Shown in pieces: positions 48,368 to 56,879 of a DNA stretch of 64,000 bases (positions are counted from its first letter, which is position 1; each line of letters opens with the position of its first letter). Source of the DNA: Quadrisphaera granulorum (GTDB lineage Bacteria; Actinomycetota; Actinomycetes; Actinomycetales; Quadrisphaeraceae); assembly GCF_003149145.1 (NCBI RefSeq), contig NZ_QGDQ01000020.1, positions 39,355 through 103,354 of the forward strand, read 5' to 3'. The position numbers and the translations under genes were made by a program. Below the pieces are notes generated by a model that saw only the letters and a program-made list of their open reading frames with translations, searched no databases and had not been told where the DNA came from.

Positions 48368-48928
48368 GTGTTCGCTCCCGGCACCCACACCGAGGCCGAG
48401 GTCTTCGCCGGCTTCATCGCGACCCAGCTGGAGGCTGTCCGTGCAGCGGCGTTCGGGCTCACCGACGAGCAGGCGCGACAGCGACCGTGCCGCAGCGAGC
48501 TGTCGGTCGGAGGGGTGGTCAAGCACGTCACATGGGTGATGCGGCAGCGCGGTCACGACCGCGTCATGGACGCCGCCGGCTTCGCGTCCTTCACCGACAG
48601 CTTCACCCTCCGCGAGGACGAAACGCTCGCCGGCACCCTGGCCACCTTCGACGAGGTCCGCGCGACCTACCTGGCCGACGTCCGCGCCACCGACCCCGCC
48701 GCTGCGATGACCGAGCCACCCGCTCCCTGGGACGGACGCCCCGAACCGACACCATCGGTGCACCGGTACGCCCTCGCGCACGCCGTCGAGGAGTTCGCCC
48801 GGCACGCCGGCCACGCTGACGTGCTGCGTGAGCAGCTGGACGGCGCGACCGCCCTCCCATTGCTCCTGGCAGCTCACGGCATCCCCGGTAACGCGTTCGC
48901 CAGCCCGTGGACCCCGCCAACGGACTGA
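48368..48928 (+). CDS. DinB-like/DUF664 thiol-dependent transferase-fold protein
   Basis: The 186-residue four-helix protein has the DinB-type metal pattern in VKHVTWVMRQRG and the C-terminal YALAHAVEEFARHAGHADVLREQLDG (His-x3-His/Asp). DUF664 proteins are mycothiol- or bacillithiol-dependent enzymes or relatives; mshD in this window fits that cofactor. AGGAGG precedes the GTG. Regulation by the divergent WYL protein is likely. Confidence 0.8.
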   Translation: MFAPGTHTEAEVFAGFIATQLEAVRAAAFGLTDEQARQRPCRSELSVGGVVKHVTWVMRQRGHDRVMDAAGFASFTDSFTLREDETLAGTLATFDEVRATYLADVRATDPAAAMTEPPAPWDGRPEPTPSVHRYALAHAVEEFARHAGHADVLREQLDGATALPLLLAAHGIPGNAFASPWTPPTD

Positions 48929-48979
48929 TCGGCGTCCCTCAAGCGGGAATAGCGCCACGCCGATGCGAGGAAGGTGCAG

Positions 48980-50005
48980 GTGACCGATCCCGCGTGGGGC
49001 GTGCGCGTCCTGGGCGTCGCGGGGTCGATCGTCATCGCCGTGGTGCTGGCGCTCGACGGCTTCCCGCACCCGCCTGACGCCAAGCACCTGGTCAGCGTGG
49101 TCGCCTGCCTCGCCAGCGCCGCCGTCTTCTCCTGTCTCTCTCCCCGGACCCACCGCCGCATCGCCGCCGTGATGCTGCCGGCGGGCCCCGCGGTCGGGTG
49201 CACCAACATCACCATCGCCATGCGAGTCGCTGACTCGCCGACCACGGCGATGACGCTGTCCCTGCTCTACGTGTGGTTCGTGACCTTCTGCGATCTCTAC
49301 GGTCGCCGCTGGCACAGCCTGCTGGCGCTGTCCGTGACCGCCCCCGGGCTGGCCATCGGCCTGTGGGGCCAGATCGGCGGGCTCCGCGCTGTGATCTTCG
49401 CGATGTCGACCGTCGTGGTGCTGTCGGTCTCGTCCGTGGTGCTCAGAGCCGTCTGCGAGCAGGTCCGCCGGGCCAGCACCACCGACGTCCTCACGGGGGT
49501 GCTCTCGCGGCGCGGTCTGGCGGAACAGGCTCCGGCGTTCGCGGCACGTGCCCGCTCGCGCGGACAGCGGGTGGCCGTCGTCGTCCTCGACCTGGACGGG
49601 TTCAAGACGTTCAACGACGTGCACGGACACGCCGCTGGCGACGGCTTGCTCACGCGCGCTGCAGCGGCGTGGCGCGCGATGCTGCCCGTGCCGTCCCTGC
49701 TGGCGCGCACCGGCGGTGACGAGTTCGTCGCGCTGGTGACGTCGGGGCGGAATCGCCCCGCGGTGGACCCGGCACTGCTCGACGCGCTGCGGCGGGCCGC
49801 GCCCGACGGCGTCCGCGCCAGCGCGGGGGCGGCCACGTGGATGTACGGCACCACTTTGGAGACCGCGACCCACGAGGCGGACCGGTCCATGTATCTGGAC
49901 AAGGGCGAACGGCGCCGCGGAGAGGCTCGATCGCCCTCGCCGCCGGAACCCCGGTCAGGGTCAGAACAACAGCCGCACCCCGAGCAGCCGACCGCCGGCG
50001 TCTGA
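48980..50005 (+). CDS. Membrane-bound diguanylate cyclase (GGDEF)
   Basis: The protein has about 341 residues from GTG 48980 (GAGGAAG spaced well); an in-frame GTG six bases earlier is closer to that site. About six hydrophobic helices (residues 5-160) precede a GGDEF domain (about 165-320). The signature RTGGDEFVAL is intact, as is the substrate loop VLDLDGFKTFNDVHGHAAGD. The I-site RxxD is not obvious. It makes c-di-GMP, opposing the EAL protein at 33027. The C-terminus is Pro/Glu-rich. Confidence 0.88.
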   Translation: MTDPAWGVRVLGVAGSIVIAVVLALDGFPHPPDAKHLVSVVACLASAAVFSCLSPRTHRRIAAVMLPAGPAVGCTNITIAMRVADSPTTAMTLSLLYVWFVTFCDLYGRRWHSLLALSVTAPGLAIGLWGQIGGLRAVIFAMSTVVVLSVSSVVLRAVCEQVRRASTTDVLTGVLSRRGLAEQAPAFAARARSRGQRVAVVVLDLDGFKTFNDVHGHAAGDGLLTRAAAAWRAMLPVPSLLARTGGDEFVALVTSGRNRPAVDPALLDALRRAAPDGVRASAGAATWMYGTTLETATHEADRSMYLDKGERRRGEARSPSPPEPRSGSEQQPHPEQPTAGV

Positions 50006-50078
50006 CCGCTGATCTCCGACGGGAGCGGTAGTCCCGACGAAAGCTGTACTGCCGACGGACGCTGCGAGCCCGGCTGGG

Positions 50079-51119
50079 TCAGTCGCCCGCTTCGCGGGCG
50101 CCCGCCCACAGGTCGACGCCGGAGTCCACCGCGTGCTCGTCGATGGCTGCCAGCTCATCGGCGGTGAAGTCCACGCGCGCCGCGGCGGCCACGTTGTCCT
50201 CGACCTGCTGAACGCTGGACGCACCGAACAGGGCCGTGGTGATGCGAGGGTCGCGCAGCACCCAGGAAAGTGCCATCTGCGCGAGCGTCTGCCCGCGCCC
50301 GTCAGCGATCTCGTGCAGCGCGCGGACCCGGGCGAGGTTCTCGTCGCTGAGCATGTCCATGCCCAGGGAGGAGCCGCGCGAGGCGCGCGACCCCTCGGGC
50401 ACCCCGTGCAGGTACTTGTCCGTGAGCAGCCCCTGGGCGAGCACCGTGAACGGGATGCAGCCGACTCCCTCGCGCTCCAGCACGTCGAGCAGCTCCGGCT
50501 CGACCCAGCGGTTGAGCATCGAGTAGGAGGGCTGGTGGATCAGCAGCGGAGTACCCAGCTCCCGCAGGATCCGCGCGGCCTGCGCGGTGCGCTCCGGCCC
50601 GTAGCTGGAGATGCCCACGTAGAGCGCCTTGCCGGCCCGGACGGCGTCCGCGAGCGCCGTCATGGTCTCCTCCAGCGGCGTCTCCGGGTCGGGCCGGTGG
50701 TGGTAGTAGATGTCGACGTAGTCGAGGCCCATCCGCTGCAGCGAGGCGTCGAGGCTGGCCCGCAGGTACTTGCGGGACCCGTGGTCTCCATAGGGGCCGG
50801 GCCACATGTCCCAGCCGGCCTTCGTGGAGATGACCAGCTCGTCGCGATAGGGGCGTAGGTCCGAGCGCACGAGCTCGCCGAAGTTCTTCTCCGCGCTGCC
50901 GTAAGGGGGCCCGTAGTTGTTTGCGAGATCGAGGTGGGTCACGCCGAGGTCGAACGCGCGCCGCACGATGGCGCGCTGGCTCTCCAGGGACCTGTCATCA
51001 CCGAAGTTGTGCCAGAAGCCCAGGCTGACCAGGGGCAGGTCGAGGCCGCTGCGCCCGCAGCGGCGGTAGGTCATCGTCTCGTAACGGTCATCCGCGGCGA
51101 TGTACGTCATGCCGTGCAT
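50079..51119 (-). CDS. Aldo/keto reductase, YghZ/MgrA-like
   Basis: The 346-residue AKR has the catalytic tetrad: Asp and Tyr in DLANNYGPPYG, Lys in STKAGWDMW and His in YYHHRPDPE. The motifs RCGRSGLDLPLVSLGFWHNFG and GDHGSRKYLRASLDASL match the L-glyceraldehyde-3-phosphate reductase (YghZ) subgroup that detoxifies methylglyoxal. In-frame ATGs at 51110 and 51074 are possible starts; the first fits relatives best. The SDR gene ends 24 bp upstream on the same strand. Confidence 0.9.
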   Translation of the reverse strand: MHGMTYIAADDRYETMTYRRCGRSGLDLPLVSLGFWHNFGDDRSLESQRAIVRRAFDLGVTHLDLANNYGPPYGSAEKNFGELVRSDLRPYRDELVISTKAGWDMWPGPYGDHGSRKYLRASLDASLQRMGLDYVDIYYHHRPDPETPLEETMTALADAVRAGKALYVGISSYGPERTAQAARILRELGTPLLIHQPSYSMLNRWVEPELLDVLEREGVGCIPFTVLAQGLLTDKYLHGVPEGSRASRGSSLGMDMLSDENLARVRALHEIADGRGQTLAQMALSWVLRDPRITTALFGASSVQQVEDNVAAAARVDFTADELAAIDEHAVDSGVDLWAGAREAGD

Positions 51120-51143
51120 CGTCGCAGCCCGCCCCCAGGGTGA

Positions 51144-52046
51144 TCATGGGTGGTCGACGCCCGTCAGCTGCGCGGTCAGCGCCCACAGGTCTGCGGCGAG
51201 GCCGAGGTCACTGGCGAGCGCGGTGCGTCCCACCAGGCGCGGGGCGCCGCGCACCTCCCCCGGCCCGGACGGGCCGAGGAACGACCCGCCCGGCAGCTCT
51301 GCTGTGGCAGCCGCGAGCGTCGGCTGCGCACCGGCGGCGGCGCTCTGCGCGATGAGGCGGTTGCCGATGCCGGTGAGCCGATCGACGACAGCGTTGCCGC
51401 TGCGACCCTGCAGGTTGGTGGCCGCCCATCCCGGGTGCGCCGCCAGCACTCGCTGCAGGGAGCCGCTGGCGTGCAGGCGGCGCTGCAGCTCCAGGGTGAA
51501 CAGCAGATTGGCCAGCTTGCTCTGCGCGTACGCAGCCGACGCGCTGTAGGGGCGCCGTTCCCAGTTGAGGTCGGTCAGGTCGATCTTCCCGGTCTTGTGG
51601 ACCAGGGAGCTGAGGACGACGACGCGCCCGTCGCCTGCCAGGTGCGGCAGCAGCCGGCACACGAGCGCGTGGTGGCCGAGGTGGTTGGTGCCGACCTGAC
51701 TCTCGAATCCGTCGGCCGTGCGGTCCAGCGGAACGAGCATGATCCCGGCGTTGGCAACGACGACGTCGATGCGGCGGGCGTCGTCGTCCTGCTGTGCCCA
51801 CTGCTCGGCGAAGGCTCGCACGCTGGCGAGGTCGGCCAGGTCGAGCCGGCGTACCTCGGTGGTGCCGGCCAGGCCCGCGGCGACACGCTGGCCCCTGGAG
51901 GTGTCGCGCACGGCGAGCACGACCCGCGCTCCCCGGGCGGCGAGCTCCTTGGCGGTCTCTCGCCCGAGGCCGCTGGTGGCGCCGGTGACGATGACCGTGC
52001 GGCCGCGCTGGTCGGGGATCTGTGCGGTGGTCCAGGGCGTGCTCAC
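51144..52046 (-). CDS. SDR oxidoreductase, retinol-dehydrogenase-like
   Basis: The 300-residue SDR has VIVTGATSGLGRETAKEL, DLADLASVRAF, VVANAGIMLVP, the Ser region VVVLSSLVHK and YAQSK (Tyr/Lys). The pattern is typical of the protochlorophyllide/retinol-type SDRs common in actinomycetes, with unknown substrate. It lies 10 bp after the antiporter gene and before the aldo/keto reductase gene, so the three may be cotranscribed. Confidence 0.85.
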   Translation of the reverse strand: MSTPWTTAQIPDQRGRTVIVTGATSGLGRETAKELAARGARVVLAVRDTSRGQRVAAGLAGTTEVRRLDLADLASVRAFAEQWAQQDDDARRIDVVVANAGIMLVPLDRTADGFESQVGTNHLGHHALVCRLLPHLAGDGRVVVLSSLVHKTGKIDLTDLNWERRPYSASAAYAQSKLANLLFTLELQRRLHASGSLQRVLAAHPGWAATNLQGRSGNAVVDRLTGIGNRLIAQSAAAGAQPTLAAATAELPGGSFLGPSGPGEVRGAPRLVGRTALASDLGLAADLWALTAQLTGVDHP

Positions 52047-52056
52047 CCGGCCGACG

Positions 52057-53955
52057 CTAGTCGGCGAGTTCGTGGGCGTAGCACCACCGCCAGGCCTCGC
52101 CGGCCTCCACGCTGCGCATCACCGGGTGCTTGCTCTCGTGCCAGTGAGCTGTCGCGTGCCGACGTGGGGAGGAGTCGCAGCACGAGACCACGCCGCACTC
52201 CAGGCAGCCGCGCAGGTGCACCCACGTGGTGCCCTCACGGACGCACGCACCGCACACGGAGGTGTCCTCGAACTGGCGGGTGCGCGGCGCGCGCTCGAGG
52301 TCCTCGCAGCCCGGGGTCGGGACGGCGGCACCGACCAGCGGCTCTGCTGTGCGCCCCGTCGCGGCGCCGGCCTCGGTGCTGCCGCGTGCTTCGTCGAGGA
52401 GCGACTCCTCGAGGTCGAGCTGCGCGAGCGCCGAGCGGAGCACGAGGTCGTCATAACCGCCGCTGCGCTGGGCGTCCAGGATCGCCTCGCGCTCCGCGGC
52501 GAGCATGGCCAGGCGCAGCCTGCGGTACTGGGCGGAGGGTGTCGCTCGCTCCTCCTCGGCCGGGCCCAGGCGCTCCCAGGCGGCGTCGACGCGGGCGCGG
52601 GCGCGGCCGCGCAGCTGGTCGACCACCGACGGAGCAGCCGCGTCGCCTGCGGCGACCAGCGCCTCGAGCCGCTCGAGCCCGGCACGCGCAGCGCCCTCGA
52701 GCAGCACCGCCTCAGCGAGGGCGTCCTCGGCGGGGTCGGGGCCGCGCAGCCCGAGGCGGCGCACCAGCAGCGGGAGCGTGAGGCCTTGGATGAGCAGGGT
52801 GCCTGCCACCACGGTGAACGCCGCCAGCTGGAGCAGCGGCAGTTCGGGCGCGGTGGCGGGGACGGCGAAGGCTGCGGCGAGGGTCACCACGCCGCGCATG
52901 CCCGCCCAGCCGACCAGCAGCGATCCGCGGAAGGTCCAGCGCGTGTCGTCAGCGGCGAGCCCCGGCAGCACACGCGAGGCCCCGGCAGCAGCGAAGAGGA
53001 AGAGCACGCGCACCACCACGGTGACGGCCAGCACGAGAAGGCAGAACCCGGCCACCGAGGCTGCCGACCTGCCGCTCTCGCCCACCGCTCGGAGCAGCAC
53101 CGGCAGCTGCAGGCCGATGAGGAGGAACGCGGCGTTCTCCAGGAGAAAGGCGATGGTCTTCCACGTGGTCGTCTCGACTACCCGGGAGGTGGCGCTGCTG
53201 AGCCGAGCTGAGCTGCGGGCCAGCAGCAGGCCGGTGGTGACGACGGCGAGCACGCCGGAGCCGTGGGCCTCCTCGGCAGCCAGATAGGCCGCGAACGGCG
53301 CGGCCAGCGAGACGACGGTGACCATGACGGCGTCGTCCAGGCGGGCGCGCACCCACGAGAGCAACAGCCCGACCACGGCTCCCGCGGCTACCCCGACGAC
53401 GACGAGCACCGCGAAGTCCAGCACCACGTCACCGGCGCTCACCGTGCTTACGAGAGCGGTGCTCGCTGCCGCGAGCAGCGCTAGCGCCGTTGCGTCGTTG
53501 ACGAGACTCTCGCCTTCGAGCAGTCGCGTGAGGCGCCGCGGCATGCCGATGCGACGAGCGACCGCGGTGGCCGCGACGGCGTCCGGCGGAGCCACCACCG
53601 CCCCGAGCGCGAACCCGGCGGCGAGCCCGACGGCGGGCAGCGCGAGCGCCACCGCTCCGCCGACCGCCGCCGTCGTCACCACCACCGCACCCACCGAGAG
53701 CAGGAGGACGCCGGTGATGTCGCGCCTGAGATCGACCAGCGAGAGCTGCACCGCCGCCGCGTACAGCAGCGGCGGCAGCAGACCGGTGAGCACCAGCTCC
53801 GGTTCGAGGCGGATCTCCGGCACCCCGGGGACGGCGCCGAGGGCCGCCCCCACGACGACGAGCACGAGCGGGGTCGACAGGCCGAGGCGCTCGCACAGGT
53901 GCGCCACCGCCAGCACCACCGCCACGACTCCCAGCAGCACGGCAGCTGTGATCAC
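52057..53955 (-). CDS. Na+/H+ antiporter (CPA1) fused to UBP-type zinc finger
   Basis: The 632-residue protein has an N-terminal NhaP/CPA1 exchanger (about 1-405, about 12 helices) with GAVVAPPDAVAATAVA and LLEGESLVNDATALAL, where the Asp pair of the ion site lies. A cytoplasmic helical region (about 410-540) and a C-terminal ZnF-UBP domain (about 545-632) follow, the latter with CGACVREGTTWVHLRGCLEC, GVVSCCDSS and HWHESKHPVM. In eukaryotes this finger binds free ubiquitin C-termini. In actinomycetes its role is unknown, perhaps Pup or a small-protein tail. GTG start. Confidence 0.88.
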   Translation of the reverse strand: MITAAVLLGVVAVVLAVAHLCERLGLSTPLVLVVVGAALGAVPGVPEIRLEPELVLTGLLPPLLYAAAVQLSLVDLRRDITGVLLLSVGAVVVTTAAVGGAVALALPAVGLAAGFALGAVVAPPDAVAATAVARRIGMPRRLTRLLEGESLVNDATALALLAAASTALVSTVSAGDVVLDFAVLVVVGVAAGAVVGLLLSWVRARLDDAVMVTVVSLAAPFAAYLAAEEAHGSGVLAVVTTGLLLARSSARLSSATSRVVETTTWKTIAFLLENAAFLLIGLQLPVLLRAVGESGRSAASVAGFCLLVLAVTVVVRVLFLFAAAGASRVLPGLAADDTRWTFRGSLLVGWAGMRGVVTLAAAFAVPATAPELPLLQLAAFTVVAGTLLIQGLTLPLLVRRLGLRGPDPAEDALAEAVLLEGAARAGLERLEALVAAGDAAAPSVVDQLRGRARARVDAAWERLGPAEEERATPSAQYRRLRLAMLAAEREAILDAQRSGGYDDLVLRSALAQLDLEESLLDEARGSTEAGAATGRTAEPLVGAAVPTPGCEDLERAPRTRQFEDTSVCGACVREGTTWVHLRGCLECGVVSCCDSSPRRHATAHWHESKHPVMRSVEAGEAWRWCYAHELAD

Positions 53956-54042
53956 TGCTCTACCCCCCGAGGCTCTGTGGCCCGGTGCCCTGCGGCCCGA
54001 CGAGGACCTCCCCCGGAGGGGACGTGACCGTTACGGTCGACT

Positions 54043-54534
54043 GTGGCCATCGCACAGACGTACACCGTGGAGCGCCAGGTCCTCGTGGCGGCACCCCCGG
54101 AGCGCATCTTCGCCGAGATCGCCGACCTGCGGCGATGGCAGGGCTGGTCTCCCTGGGAGGGGCTCGACCCCGCGCTCGATCGCACCTACTCCGGACCGGG
54201 CTCCGGCGAGGGCGCCGCGTACGCATGGTCCGGCAACCGCAAGGCCGGCAAGGGCAGCATGCGGGTCGCGCGCGCGGAGGCGCCGCGGGTGGTGAGCATC
54301 GACATCGCCTTCGAGAAGCCCTTCCCGAACACCAGCACGTCGACGTTCACGCTGACCCCCGAGGACGACGACGGCGGCGCCCCCGCCACGCGCGTGACGT
54401 GGACCATGGTCGGCCCCAGGCCGCTGGTGATGCGGCTGCTCGGGCCGGCGCTGAGCATGGACAAGATCGTCGGCAAGGACTTCGAGCGCGGGCTGCAGCA
54501 GCTGCGGGCCGTATCCGAGGCTCCGCCCGCCTGA
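54043..54534 (+). CDS. SRPBCC/START-like ligand-binding protein
   Basis: The 163-residue protein has the SRPBCC pattern: TVERQVLVAAPPERIFAEIADL, RWQGWSPWEGLDPALDRTYSG and a C-terminal long helix after TWTMVGPRPLVMRLLGP. These helix-grip proteins bind hydrophobic ligands or act as polyketide cyclases; the function here is unknown. It stands alone just before tRNA-Lys, the last chromosomal gene before the mobile element. Confidence 0.82.
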   Translation: MAIAQTYTVERQVLVAAPPERIFAEIADLRRWQGWSPWEGLDPALDRTYSGPGSGEGAAYAWSGNRKAGKGSMRVARAEAPRVVSIDIAFEKPFPNTSTSTFTLTPEDDDGGAPATRVTWTMVGPRPLVMRLLGPALSMDKIVGKDFERGLQQLRAVSEAPPA

Positions 54535-54600
54535 CGCTCAGCCGAGGCACCCCGACCCGACACCCGATCGTGGCGCGGACGTGGGAACATCGGGGGGCCA

Positions 54601-54673
54601 GGGCCTCTAGCTCAACCGGCAGAGCAGCGGACTTTTAATCCGCGGGTTGTGGGTTCGAGCCCCACGGGGCCCA
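54601..54673 (+). tRNA. tRNA-Lys (anticodon TTT)
   Basis: The full cloverleaf can be drawn. The acceptor GGGCCTC pairs with GGGGCCC with one G-U wobble. D-arm AGCTC...GAGCA; anticodon stem GCGGA/TCCGC with loop CTTTTAA (TTT at 54634-54636); T-arm GTGGG TTCGAGC CCCAC; discriminator A at 54673. The 3' CCA is not encoded. tRNA-Lys 3' ends are frequent integrase targets, and an integrase-bearing element starts just downstream. Confidence 0.97.
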
Positions 54674-54830
54674 CCGTCTGACCAGCAACGACGCCGGTCC
54701 GGCCCGCGGGGACTGCCGGGCAGCCCCTCCACATCCCCTCGGCGGTCCGCGCCTCTAGGGACTGTCGGTGGTGGCTGCCACGATGCATCTACAGCGGTCG
54801 CACGCAGCAGCGCAAGACGAGGGGGCTCTC
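54649..54830. mobile_element. Presumed left attachment region of the integrated element
   Basis: The T-arm and 3' end of tRNA-Lys (54649-54673) are the probable attL core. From about 54674 the sequence leaves the chromosomal pattern and leads to the accessory cassette. No second copy of the tRNA end is found in the window, so attR must lie beyond position 64000. The boundary is an inference; no direct repeat can be shown here. Confidence 0.5.
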
Positions 54831-55904
54831 TTGGCACTCATCACTCTCAAGATCAACCAGCTCGCCCTGCACCTCATTCAGCGCGCAGGTAGGTCAACCC
54901 GCACAGAGCCCGTGTTGAGCGAAGCGCTGACCCCGCTGGACGGCCAGAATCGCGGTTTCCTTCAGACACGACTCAGTGATGCTCTGAAGCGCGCCAGGCC
55001 AGTGGTGGAGGATCCGGAGCTGCCCGCCCAGGCACCGGCGGTCGTGAAGCAGTACCTGGACGGCACGACCCCTCTGCTGGAAACGTCGACAGCCCTCGCA
55101 AAGCTGCTCCAAGAGAGCCAACCAGGCGTGAGTCCTGCAGGCCTTCTGATGGTGGCCGATGGGTCCCTGGACAAGGAACCCATCCTCGTCATCGCGAAGC
55201 TGGAACATGAGACGGGCGCGCGCGCCAGGCAGCAGACGACCCCCGACGGGAAACAAATCTACGGGATGGAATTTCTCCAAGACCTGTTCTTCACCAAGGG
55301 ATCGCGTGTATACAAGGTTGCCGTCTTCACGGCGCCTCCTAACGACACAGACCCACTGTTTGGTCAAGTTTCGGATCAGCAATCAGCCGGCAGCGCGGTC
55401 GCCGGGTACTTCATGAATGTGTTCTTGGGGTGCAACTTCACCCAACGAGCGGATGTCCTGACCGAACTCTTCCACAACGCCGCGCTGCGCTATTTCGACA
55501 CCGTACAAGATCCCGCTCGCCGGGCGCACTATCAGGTGGCACTGCTCAGCGAACTGACAAGTAATCGTCAAGAAATCTCCGTGTCCGCATTCGCGCGCGA
55601 CCACCTGGATCCTCAGGATCAGGTTCCATTCACTGACGCGGTGGGGAGCGAGTCCGTTCATCTCACCAGACCAGTCCCGAAGGATTTGACCCTGATTGCG
55701 TCGAAACTGGCTCGGGTCCAGATGGACTTCGAGAGCAATGTGATGCTTCTTGCGCCTCCCGAGGAGTTCGGGGAAGAAGGAACGGTAAGCATCGATGAAG
55801 CACCCGAAGGTCGCTCCACGGTGACGATCACCGACACCGTCAAGAGGGTGACCAGTGCCGGACGAATTCGGAAAACGGCGGGGGAGGCAGATGATGAATC
55901 TTAA
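54831..55904 (+). CDS. Nucleoid-associated protein, NA37/NdpA-like
   Basis: From TTG 54831 (GAGGGGG spaced seven bases) the 357-residue protein begins ALITLKINQLALHLIQRAG, resembling the start of NdpA/YejK proteins; an upstream GTG (54768) is possible. NA37-type features are the central EPILVIAKLEHETGAR, MEFLQDLFFTKGSRVYKVAVF, VAGYFMNVFLGCNF and a helical C-terminal half. E. coli NdpA binds the nucleoid and its biochemical role is unclear. Base composition is lower in GC than neighbours. The next gene overlaps by up to 14 bp, so the two are translationally coupled. Located between tRNA and integrase, it is cargo of the element. Confidence 0.8.
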   Translation: MALITLKINQLALHLIQRAGRSTRTEPVLSEALTPLDGQNRGFLQTRLSDALKRARPVVEDPELPAQAPAVVKQYLDGTTPLLETSTALAKLLQESQPGVSPAGLLMVADGSLDKEPILVIAKLEHETGARARQQTTPDGKQIYGMEFLQDLFFTKGSRVYKVAVFTAPPNDTDPLFGQVSDQQSAGSAVAGYFMNVFLGCNFTQRADVLTELFHNAALRYFDTVQDPARRAHYQVALLSELTSNRQEISVSAFARDHLDPQDQVPFTDAVGSESVHLTRPVPKDLTLIASKLARVQMDFESNVMLLAPPEEFGEEGTVSIDEAPEGRSTVTITDTVKRVTSAGRIRKTAGEADDES

Positions 55905-56868
55905 TGAAGCCCTGGAGAGGTACACCGCCGAGCGGCCGCGTTTCCAGCGCGCTGCCGAGCAGGTCCGAGTACGCCTGGAACACCTGGCGGCAGAGAATGG
56001 CCTCTCGTGCCGCGTCTCCGCACGCGAGAAGGACCCACAGGGTTACATGATCAAGGTAGTCACCAAGGGCTATGCAGATGCATGGGGTGAGGTGACCGAT
56101 AAGGCTGGCGCTCGCGTTATTTTCGACAGGCCGTCCCACGTCGATGACTTCACTAAGATCATCGACGAAGACCCTGAGTTAGCAGTCATTCGAATCGAAG
56201 ACAAGCGCGAGATCACCGACCCGGAGAGATTGGCCTATAGCGGCGTCCACATCCAGGTCGCCGTGACCGCCGACGACGGAGCGAGTGAAGCGATTGAGTG
56301 CGAGGTCCAGCTAAGAACGGCAGCCCAAGACATTTGGTCAATCTTGTCCCACAAACTCCTATACAAGCCAATCGTAGAACTTCCCCGCGAGCAGCAGCAC
56401 GCCATCTACAGACTGGTTGCCCTTATCGAGCTCTTTGACATGGAAGTGGAGCGCGTCATGGACGCCCTACCACAGCAACCGGGTTACGAGTACTCGGAGG
56501 TGCTGCGCGAGGTGGAATCAGACTTCTTGCGACTCACAGAATCCCTAAGCTTCCGGCGACTCTCGATTTATATTCTGGACTCACTGCAAGGGGTGATTCC
56601 TTCCGACGACTCATATGTCACCAAGGTACGAGAGTACGTAGCGGCCAACGAGGAATCACTTCGCAGCATCTACTCGGACTACGGGCCACACAGTGACATG
56701 TCTAGTTCTCCGGACTATGCCCTATTCGGGCAGGCGGAGAGCCTGATGCTTTTGGAGCGACTGGACAACGACGCCTTTGCCCTACTGTCCGCCTGGAATG
56801 CGGCCGGGCTACCAGAAGAATGGCTACGTACGCTGGCTTCTGTGAGCGACGCTGACATTGCCTTTTGA
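55891..56868 (+). CDS. RelA/SpoT-type nucleotidyltransferase (candidate alarmone synthetase or toxin)
   Basis: Using ATG 55891 (GGGGGAGG just upstream; 55855 is an upstream alternative) the protein has 325 residues. The RelA/SpoT synthetase fold covers about 10-165: REKDPQGYMIKVVTKG (substrate-binding basic loop), TDKAGARVIF with Asp70, AYSGVHIQV with Tyr116 and His120, and CEVQLRTAAQDIWSILSHKL with Glu138, Gln140 and Arg142. The usual YRSxH Arg is replaced by Ser-Gly. No HD hydrolase, TGS or ACT domain is present. A helical C-terminal half (about 170-325) is unrecognised. Low GC (32 of 60 bases at 55861-55920). Coupled to the NA37 gene; its stop lies 11 bp from the convergent integrase stop. 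Confidence 0.85.
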   Translation: MMNLNEALERYTAERPRFQRAAEQVRVRLEHLAAENGLSCRVSAREKDPQGYMIKVVTKGYADAWGEVTDKAGARVIFDRPSHVDDFTKIIDEDPELAVIRIEDKREITDPERLAYSGVHIQVAVTADDGASEAIECEVQLRTAAQDIWSILSHKLLYKPIVELPREQQHAIYRLVALIELFDMEVERVMDALPQQPGYEYSEVLREVESDFLRLTESLSFRRLSIYILDSLQGVIPSDDSYVTKVREYVAANEESLRSIYSDYGPHSDMSSSPDYALFGQAESLMLLERLDNDAFALLSAWNAAGLPEEWLRTLASVSDADIAF

Positions 56869-56879
56869 CTCGGCAAGGC

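Noticed and set aside
54674..54830. Second copy of the tRNA-Lys end as attR inside the window
   Set aside because: No repeat of the T-arm or 3' end sequence was found elsewhere to the right, so the element boundary cannot be closed.
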